This document shows positions 51,273 through 60,000 of a DNA stretch of 60,000 nucleotides, in pieces (positions within the stretch are counted from its first letter, which is position 1; each line of letters begins with the position of its first letter). The DNA is taken from assembly GCF_037975245.1 (NCBI RefSeq), contig NC_092578.1, positions 16,252,821 through 16,312,820 of the forward strand. Reading direction: 5' to 3'. The notes below the pieces were generated by a model that saw only the letters and a list, made by a program, of their open reading frames with translations, did no database searches and was not told where the DNA came from. The translations under genes and the position numbers were made by a program. Source of the DNA: Apostichopus japonicus (lineage: Eukaryota; Echinodermata; Holothuroidea; Aspidochirotida; Stichopodidae).

Positions 51273-54193
51273 ATGGCCACATTGGACCCCAAAATCAGAA
51301 AGACGAAGAGTCTCTTGAAGAGGGGAGTTGTGCTATTCTTGATTGGAGTTTTTCTAGCCTTAATTTTAAACTTGCTTCAAGTCCAAAGAAACATTACGTT
51401 ATTCCCCGCAGGAGTTCTCGGTGACTTTTCTCTCTCTGCGTGGTGGGTGCCTCCAGTTTGCGGAACGGCAGCAGGTAAAAAAAAGGAATACATCAGAAGA
51501 TGTTTACTGTTTTGAAAGAAATTTGGAATTTTAGATGTCAGTCATAGATAGCAACATATTTTCATTGGTTACTCCATTTGCTAAATCGATTTTTCTTTTA
51601 AATGTACAGAATAGCATGAATTTTTGGCAGTGAGCTTTTTACCAACTATATGGGATACAATATCATATCAGTATTTATCCATTCTTGTGACAAGAATGTA
51701 AATATTACATTATAAATGAAGTACAAGATCAGGAAGTTACATCACATGTAGGCCCTGCATTAGAGATCTGCATGCACATTGTTTACCTCTTATGTTGAAA
51801 TATGGTATCCTAACATATTGAGGCCCTATGTACACAAACTCCCTAAAGTATAGGCCCTTTACACAAACTCCCTAAAGTATAGGGCCTATACACAGACTCC
51901 CTAAAGTATAGGCCCTTTACACAAACTCCCTAGAGTATAGGCCCTATACACAGTCTCCCTAAAGTATAGGCCCTTTACACAAACTCCCTAAAGTGTAGGC
52001 CCTGTACACAAACCCCCTAAAGTATATTTCAGTTTCAAATTTATTTTTCATGTGTTTGTACAAGATAAATATCGTAGAGTAGGAAGGTTAACATATGAAC
52101 GCCACTAGTAAAACAGCAAGGCTGTTATCTCAGCTAGTGACCAAGAAATACACAAACTCCCTAAATTATACATATTGGTTAGATAAAGATGATCTTAAAG
52201 TCTCTATTTAATAATATTTATCTACTTTTGTTGTTTTTTTTTCTGCAGTTTGCATCGGCCTCATGTACCCTTGCCTTGACGTCAGACTGGGTGAACCGCT
52301 CCAAGGAAAGTGCGAATGGTCAAACGTCATCAGGTGTATAGCAGTGTTCGTCGGCATCAACCACGCATCAGCGGTATCCTTTAAAATATTATGAATTTAT
52401 TCCCTCGGATTGGTCTTTGAATATTTTTAATGATTTAAGATGGTAGTGATGGTTACTTCCATCTTTAATAGCATCTTCTGTATTGACAATTACATGCAGT
52501 ACTGACTCCTAACGCAAACTATTGTGCAAGGATTTTATTTTAAATGAATTACCATAAAAGGTCTCGGGCATATATTCCAGTCCACAGTTGAGAGCTTGGT
52601 GAACACCTTAAATAATCCACTTTCAGTGGAGAAGTAGGCTAAAGTTGTACGTAGCCAGGTCAAGACTTGCAAAGGAAATTTCAGTGTCTCTTAAAAATCA
52701 TTATACCCATATGATACTCGTTCATATTCGGCAACCCCCCCCCCACATGTTTATAATAGATATCATTGGTGTAGATTCATTGTACACATCATTCAATCTT
52801 GCCTCACCTAAGTTTTTTTAAATCATTTTCTTTAACTTGGACTGGTTTTACAGAAAATGGATTTTGCCAACAACTTACAGTTTTCACTCACATTAGCAGC
52901 TATGTCTGTAGGACTGTGGTGGTTGTTTGACCGGTCAAGGAGTGGTTTCGGACTCTCGTTATTCATTGCCATCATAGCGACCGTTGCTACCCAGTTAATG
53001 GTTTATAAAGGAGTTTACAGGTAAGAAAAAGAGTCATAGAATTATTCAATTGTTTAGCTTCAATAACCTTTCAGGTTTTTTTTTTTTTTTTTTTTTTGAG
53101 GGAGTGAAAAGGAACTTTGGAGGGAAGGTGGGAAGGAGTAATTCCCAACCAATATAGCATGGTAATATGATTCACAATTGACCAATTGGTCACAAACTTA
53201 CGAACATGTATAGCATTTTTTACTTATTACACAAACAACCTTAGTATTTTCACTATCATTAGATACAAAGAAAAAGTAGGTCTACTCTGTTTTTACATTG
53301 GGTTATTCCATTTTACACTGGGTTATTCCATTTTACACAGGTTTATTCCATTTTACACTAGGTTATCCTGTCTGTCATTCATGACTTTGGCATCTTCTTT
53401 TCGTCTAAGATCGGAGCGGAGAAAATCATGTTTTATGTTTGAACTCAAAAGATTAAGCATTAAATAGTGTGTGAATACAAATAGTGTGTGAATACAAAAT
53501 AGTGTGTGTAAATACAAACACACATGCCCATTGCCTGCTACAGTCACTACGAACTTAGTTTTGGATTACCTCTGATTTTTTACCTTTCACCCGTAGCTAT
53601 ACAGAGCCAGATTTTCTCTATGTCAGGTCTTGGTTGCCTTGCGTCTTTTTCTCCGGTGGTGTCACGATAGGAAACATTGGACGACAATTGGCTATAGTAA
53701 GTCCGTACCATTTAATTGTTTTGTGTCCTGAAAAGTTTGAATTTATTAACAAAATTACATAAAATAACATAAAATGTGAGGTGTATATGTTAGAGAGGGA
53801 ATTCCCCACAGTAATTTATTTTTAATGGTAGTTTAACATGGATATGTTGACTAGAAACTAAATCTCATAACAGGAAATCTAGGAGACAATTATTCATTTC
53901 AAAAGTGTGACCTTTCAAAGAGAAAGAATTCTGAACTGTTCTTTGTATCTTGTACAAGAATTCAATTTTGCAGTTGATGGGTGGGTGTGAAGGAGGTTGG
54001 AGAGTAGGAAGAGTCAGAGAGGGGGAAGAGGGAGACAAAGAGGAATAGGGGAGGCTTGAAAGGGGGGTGAGGTTATGCAGGCAGAATCTCAAGTTTAGTT
54101 TCTGTTTTGATGAAATTTATACGCTTCTGTTTTTATTTTGTGCTCCTTCTTTTACAGTACGAAAATGAAATGCAGAAAGAACATTCATCGTAA
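51273..54193 (+). CDS. INSIG: Insulin-induced gene protein (INSIG), ER sterol regulator
   Basis: Six-helix ER membrane protein. It binds oxysterol, retains SCAP-SREBP in the ER and recruits HMG-CoA reductase for degradation. Exons: 51273-51474, 52249-52373, 52854-53020, 53597-53696, 54158-54193 (TAA). They make 209 residues, against about 225 in human INSIG2; the shortfall is in the N-terminal tail. An in-frame TAG lies just upstream of the ATG ([10 protein letters not shown]). Family signatures in order are [20 protein letters not shown] (TM1), [83 protein letters not shown] and [13 protein letters not shown]. Asp135 in FDRSRSG corresponds to the Asp required for SCAP binding in human Insig-1 (Asp205). 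Intron 2 has a U12-type donor. The gene follows CCDC93 on the same strand. Whether it is co-orthologous to vertebrate INSIG1 and INSIG2 cannot be decided here. Confidence 0.97.
51827..52022. repeat. Minisatellite, ~29-bp unit
   Basis: About 7 units of roughly ACACAAACTCCCTAAAGTAT followed by AGGCCCTTT, in INSIG intron 1. An isolated half-unit (ACACAAACTCCCTAAATTAT) recurs at about 52150. Confidence 0.92.
52374..52853 (+). other. U12-type intron of INSIG
   Basis: The donor at 52374 is GTATCCTTT, the minor-spliceosome consensus. A branch-like TTCTTTAAC (one mismatch to TTCCTTAAC) lies about 18 bases before the CAG acceptor at 52851-52853. The flanking exons join in phase 0 inside the conserved NHASA-KMDF segment. 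None of the other introns I checked here has this donor. Confidence 0.8.
53291..53368. repeat. 20-bp tandem repeat, ~4 units
   Basis: The unit is about GGTTATTCCATTTTACACTG, in INSIG intron 3. Confidence 0.9.
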
Positions 54194-57100
54194 AATCAGA
54201 GGCTCATCTATTCCAAGTTTCAAAAAAGGCTTAAAACAGTCAAGGAAGGGATATGGTACATTAAACCAAACTACCTGGCAGAAATGCTTGTACTGTTCTT
54301 TTCAAGTGGACTACAAAATAAGCGAGGAAATATCTTCCAGAAAAGCGAGTCTTTGTGGTATTGCAAGGTCGACTGCAAAATCTTCCAACCGTGTCCCTTA
54401 CGTAGCAGAATTTCTTTTACACTCTGTGAACAAATTGTGTGTCGGCCTTACAAACTCACTAAGGATTGAAAAACCTTCCAACAATTTGTGGATTCGTAAC
54501 AGACATCCACAGTTGACCACAAGTTGACAACAAGGGGTATCCTTGACAAGCAGACTTTGCGGGTTCGTGAGATGTTTTGGTTCTCGAATGGTTCTCGAAT
54601 CTTCCACGAATCTTCCACGGTGACAATACGATTCGAAGCCTCAAATCCTCCGCAGAGGTTCTTCTAAATGGAATAAGACATGATAGTCTCTGGGAGTATT
54701 CACCGGACAGCGTGACTGTCTGAGTAAACTTACGAAACGTCGTCTTGTCAGATATTCCATCGCCAATGTTTTCATTCCTGTCGACTAAATGTAGCCTGTC
54801 TCTTGTAAGCTTATCAACGAGGGAGATTGCTAGGGGGTACCAGGAGGACCCGATGTCAGATATGAAGATGGATGTTTTCATTTACAATTAAGAGCGACTA
54901 TTCTAAGCTCATATGCATTAGAGTGCCTCCTTATCTTCAACCTGGAAAGACACATAAATAGCATTTTACAAATATTTGTTTTTGTTTTGTTTGGCCCTGG
55001 TGGAGGATGAACCTTTTGAAACAACAATCCATTTCTTCAGAACTCCAATTTTCTAAAGAGTTTCTTTAAGCGAATCTTATTTTGAAGCCGAATTTGCCAG
55101 ATTTGATTCCAGCTGCTACGTTCTGGTTTGGATGACTCAACTCGACAAAATAAAAGAACTCCCGGACAATTATTAACGATAAATGCCTTCTTTGGTGTGA
55201 GGTACCTTATTGGCATTCATACCTATCATTTCAAAGAATGGACGTTTAAAGGGAGCAAGCAACGATTGCAATAGAGCCAGGACGAGAAACGTTCTTGCCA
55301 TTTTCGGTGAACATTCGCATTTTAATACGATTTCCGGTAAATCGTGATATGGAAGATTAATATATTTTCGCTGGTCGTAAATAACTTCTGCATTTAAAAA
55401 AAAACGAGATGGAGAGTCGTAAAGGACTCGGACTGTTCCACTTTATTTCTCGGACTGTTCCACTTTATTCGTATATTATAAGGAAATATTATATTATTGG
55501 CGACTTTCTTTACGGAATTGCCAACAAGTACTGTAAGTCAAAAGAGGTTGCGCATTTCATTAATGTTTATAAGATTATTATATTATATTCCTTTCATATA
55601 TCTTCATTCAAGTTGTTATTCAAGTTGTTCATTCAAGTTGTTCATTCAAGTTGTTCCATGCTCTTCTCAACGTATGATATTTAGCGTCAAATTATCTTTT
55701 CGAAAAGTCATATCACATTGTCAATGGATATTGAGAACATGAATCAATATTTTATTGCTTTGGTAGGTTTGAAAAAAAATGCAGGGAAAAGGTTGGTAAG
55801 TTCCCCTTGCACATAAATGTGCCAAACTTGTCAACAAGTTCTCTGTTTTCCACTGTATCATTCAATTCGTTTACACCAGAGCAGCAAGATAAATAGGATG
55901 TCCCTGAATAAACACATCAAGAAAGAATTACATTACGTGTGATTGAATCGAGGTTTTCATGGCATTTGTCAGCCTCGAGGAAATCCTCATCAAAATAAAT
56001 TTGTTTTTGCTGATGTTCCAACTTCCAAGTAACAACAGAAAGTGTTTTCCTCATTCCACTTTTAATAATAATAATAATGATACCAAACACTTGTAAGGCA
56101 TCAATTATAAGCAAAAGCGTCAAAAGTTTAATAACTTTTTAAATTAATGAACATTTCAGATGCTCATCAAAGGTGCATCAGTTGTTTACGTCCTTGGATC
56201 ACCGTTTGAGGACGGCAACGAAACTCATCAGGGAGTTGAAAAGAATTGAAGCAAATGCAAGCAATTTATCTTTAAATTTCTTGTTAAAGAGAATGTTCCC
56301 GCCATACCAACATACTCTGCTGGAGTTAACCTTATATTAACTGTGTTAAAGGACACATAAACTCAACCAATGTCTTCAGCATATATGATAGGGTTTTACT
56401 GTGAAGAAAGGGCTTCCCCTGAACAGCTAATAAAAATCTTGTTTCACTTAGAAGAAATCCTTGCTTAAAAGTCAAGTCTGGAAACAGTCATTTCTTAAAT
56501 CTGTGATGTCATAGTGATATCATAGTGCCACTAGGATGTAAAACCTGTTACTTTTATGTTTGTTTTTCTCTTCATATTTTCAAGGTAGAATTTTAACAGT
56601 GTTGACACTGAGGGCCTGCCACTGTTCTGTCATCTTGAGAACGTCAGTATTTTAGATTTGGAATTTACAAAACCGACCTTCGTTACAGGAAGTTAACATC
56701 GTTAAGGAATTAAAAGAAACCATAAAGAATTGTTAAAGCACATGTGGCTCAATGGTGTGATATTTAGACTTGACCAAGTCTTCAGCCTACTATGTGAAGA
56801 AATTATTAAATCTGTCATATCTCCCAAATTGAATACAATTAATTTTTTATGTTTGGTGAAGATGTGCATGAAAGTTATCTTAAAGAGAAGATACTGTCAA
56901 GATTTGAAGTGTCATTCCAATGTTCTAAAGTTTATCATATTCTTACTTGAGGTGGTGACTAAGAAGGCATGTATTTAGGGATATTACATTGATGAAAAAA
57001 TATATTATTAATCTAGTTGTGGAGGGAATACGCTTCATGTCAAGTGATTATGACCCAAAGAGTTTCAAACTCCTTTGGAATTGTTCTACCAGTTTGGAAA

Positions 57101-60000
57101 GTCTGTTACCATTTCAGATGAGAAAAACTTAGGATTGCTTGCTTTCTGATGGAAAAATCCCACCTTGGTTAGGTTAGGGTGACTAAAGCGTGACTTTCCA
57201 GATTCATAAGCTTGGATAATCTTCATACATGATGTATGTCAGTCCACGGTTGTACAAATACATCTGGTCAAAACTTGGAAAATAGAACATTTTGTAAGGA
57301 ATCACTATTCACTAAGCATGTTGACTAACTGTTTTTGTTTTTATAAAGCTCCCTTATTCACCAACAGAAAGTTTTGTGGTAACATTTTGTGACTTCAAGT
57401 AATCACACAGTGGAATTGTTTCTAATTTCTAAGATTTCATTCATAATGCAAAACATAATTCATGGGATCTTTGTATTTAATTCATTACTATTTGTTTTGT
57501 ATTCCTTACTGATAAAATGGGAACTTTAAATACATGTGATCTTCACACATATATCAGTCAATATGCGTTAATAATTGAAGCAGTCAACATGTGTTAGCTA
57601 TCTTACACATTTCTTTCTACGAATGGTGGATTGAAGTTAAAGCACATGGCCCTTGTTACATCTGTGTGCTTGGTCTTAAAAGACAAGTATTTCTTAAAAG
57701 ACAAGTATCAGGTTCCATGTTTCCTTGAGGATTACCATCTAGCTAGTGGGGATAAATTTATTGCCAACTTTTCTGAAAAATAATGAATTGATTTGTATAA
57801 TTTGCAACAAATCAATCACATTTGTCACATTTTAAAAGTGATCTTTTCATGGTTTAGATGCAAAAATGAAAATTCCAAAAAAATCCAATTTCACATTTTG
57901 TCAAAAAAGGATGAGTTTTCATTAAAAAGTAGCCTCGTAATGGAATAACTTGCAACCAAATGCTTGATGAAATATCAAATGGATCTCGACCAAATTTCTG
58001 CAAAATGTCAAATTTCAAACGAATGGAATGAACGTTTGGTAGAAATATAAGTAGCAAAGTACATAGGAAATAAGTTTTGAATTCCTAATAAAAAAATTGC
58101 ACAATGATAAATTGTCGTAATTTAATAAACCATTTTAAACAACATTCTGCTTGGTTTTTAAGGATACAAGTGAGGAATTTAGCATCTTGCAGAAAATTGT
58201 CGGCATCATTAAGGTAACTTGTTAACACTTTCACTGCATCGTAACATGACCATAGTCCTTTACTATAGCACTGCTAGACTCTGCTAGATATTTCAGGAAC
58301 TAAGTAGCTACGTCTGTTAACATGCCTCCCCGAAGCTCTTTTCAATTCTGGTTGCTCACATTTCATTCATTTTGCCCTTTTTTCCTCTCTTTCCCCATTT
58401 CATTGCTAAGCTGTTTATATTCTTATTATAAATTTGGCCATTGACATGAGTTTATTTTTAACATTGTCTTTAATGTGAAATAAATTTGATATTAGAGTCA
58501 TGAAAAAGATTCTAATCTATTGTGATTAACAGGGTTTTTTTGGTTCTTCATTTTTTTAATATTTAATATTTCGCCTTCTTTATCTTAAGGAGATTGTTTA
58601 ATTCCAAATAAAGTTATTTGAAAAAGTTGACACCTGTCTCATAAAAATTTCTTGTGTTTAATTTCACTTTTCTGTTATTTCTGTAAAGTGTACAACATAA
58701 GAATGTAGAATATCACAAAGATCTGTTAAAAGTCGATTGTGTTAGTAATACAGGACTTGCTGATAAATGCATACCTTACACGAGATGTTGGTTAGGAGGC
58801 CAGAGCCCAGGGTCAATTGTGAGGGCTTAAGAAGGAAAAATATGGAAAAAGAATAATGTGTGACTCATTTTTATAATATACTTATCCAAACCTGAAATGT
58901 GCAATAATTGTTTTTTTTATCACATTAGGTTCTCCCACTGATAGGAATAATCAAGAATACTGCTGTGTCATTGAGACTGTCAATTTAATCTTGCTTTAAA
59001 TGACAAAATTTACCATTGCTACCACATCATGAATAAATTAGCATGGTAATCCGTATATCTGATTAGCAGATGTAGGTCTAGGCTGAACAAGGGCGTAGGA
59101 ACCGAGGGGGCTGGGGGGGCGCCAGCCCCCCCAGTGAAAAATGTGGAGGGGCGGAAGTATCGTTCCGCCCCCCCCCCCCCCCCGGTTCGCAAGTCAGAAA
59201 ACCCTTTTCATTTCCAAATGAGAAAAAAATCTCATTTGGAGCACCAAATTGCATCTAAGGCCAGGTGAAAATACAAAATTAAGTTTTCAAAATGGAGTGG
59301 GTGTTGAAGTGTGCTATATTGCACCAAATTGCATCTGAGGCCACCTGGAAATGCAAAAAATTCCAAAGGGGAGGGGGCACCCCTCCCCCAGGCCGGCCAT
59401 CAGTCTTCAGCCCCCCCACTCAAAAGTACCTTCCTACGCCACTGAGGCTGAATGTTGGTATTTGCTTTGAAGAGATCAAATCTACCAGATAATAACATAC
59501 CTCCAGATTCAAATCCTTCCCCAGGCATTAAAGGGGGTTATTCAGAATTGGTGTCATATTTTCCCTAGCCAAAATTGCTCAAAAGCTTTGAAAATCACTT
59601 GGAAATTCTTGGCCTGCCAAATTATTCATATCAATTGTTTGAGTGTTCAGTTTTGCAAAGAAATGTTGTCATGGTAATGAAGAATGTTTTATTTTATTAT
59701 TTGATAGTAGCAGTAAATATTCTTGTTGTTGAAGTTTCAGCCCAAAGTAACTATTATTTCTGTCTTTGAGAACAAAGATGGCCTTCAAAACATTTACTTT
59801 GATTCTTGTGCTCCATACCACCAAGTACTACTACGATAAGTATTATTGCATGGCTGGAGACAGTACTACATCACTATTAAAATACTACCAGCATCTTTGG
59901 TGGCATGTGACACCTTTATCACGCAGCCACCTTGCGTCATGGTCTTGTAGCAAATACCAAATTTGTAGATCATTATCTTGAAATAGACATGACAACAACA
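54194..60000. other. INSIG 3' flank, no confident gene
   Basis: AT-rich DNA with the INSIG 3' UTR of undetermined length (an AATAAA is at about 55149). It contains unsupported exon-like pieces at 56160-56249, 58163-58213 and 58929-58988, a small minus-strand signal-peptide-like frame at 55301, short TTCAAGTTG tandem repeats near 55608-55655, and a MITE at 59088-59444. Confidence 0.65.
59088..59444. mobile_element. hAT-like MITE, 357 bp, perfect 8-bp target duplication
   Basis: Imperfect inverted termini CAAGGGCGTAGGAACC at 59088 and CCTTCCTACGCCACTG ending at 59444. They are flanked by an exact 8-bp duplication, aggctgaa, at 59080-59087 and 59445-59452. Subterminal G/C runs form a hairpin (GGCGCC near 59116). 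Same style as the elements at 105 and 5667. Confidence 0.88.

Noticed and set aside
51827-52022. CRISPR-like spaced repeats
   Set aside because: Units are contiguous tandem repeats without unique spacers, in an animal intron.
54459-54881. 140-codon minus-strand frame after the INSIG stop
   Set aside because: In-frame stop directly before its ATG, no family match, and no workable join to the signal-peptide-like exon at 55301.

Overview
This is eukaryotic, intron-rich, AT-rich DNA from an animal nuclear genome. Four protein-coding genes could be reconstructed exon by exon with consistent splice phases. They are the 3' part of HACL1 (peroxisomal 2-hydroxyacyl-CoA lyase), a BEN-domain gene lying antisense inside a HACL1 intron, a complete CCDC93 (Commander/CCC endosomal recycling subunit) and a complete INSIG (ER sterol-sensing regulator). 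Protein similarity to vertebrate orthologues, small exons in long introns, many minisatellites and hAT-like MITEs with poly-G ends suggest a marine invertebrate deuterostome. An echinoderm is my best guess, but the sequence alone does not prove it.

Layout. Positions 1-21889 (+) hold 14 coding exons of HACL1; the gene begins upstream of the window. Its 9.3-kb intron (6564-15892) contains the four-exon BEN-domain gene on the minus strand (12853 down to 8369). 21890-25394 is the HACL1 3' flank and CCDC93 promoter region. 25395-39035 (+) is CCDC93 with 17 coding exons and 629 residues. Its introns carry a 390-bp (ATC)n tract and a 1.9-kb purine-rich minisatellite. 39036-51272 is a 12-kb interval with several transposon relics and satellites. 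51273-54193 (+) is INSIG with 5 coding exons and 209 residues, one intron of which looks U12-type. 54194-60000 has no confident gene, only weak exon candidates and one MITE.

The genes are independent housekeeping or regulatory loci, not an operon. HACL1 acts in peroxisomal alpha-oxidation. CCDC93 works with CCDC22 and COMMD proteins on endosomes. INSIG retains SCAP in the ER and promotes HMG-CoA reductase degradation. The adjacency of CCDC93 and INSIG matches the CCDC93-INSIG2 neighbourhood of human chromosome 2 as I recall it, so it may be ancient microsynteny.

I found no convincing undescribed system. The most useful observations are the microsynteny, the U12-type INSIG intron, the nested antisense BEN gene, a tandem pair of RFX X-box-like palindromes just after the CCDC93 stop codon, three hAT-like MITEs with 8-bp target duplications, and a TTAA-flanked MITE family with three copies.
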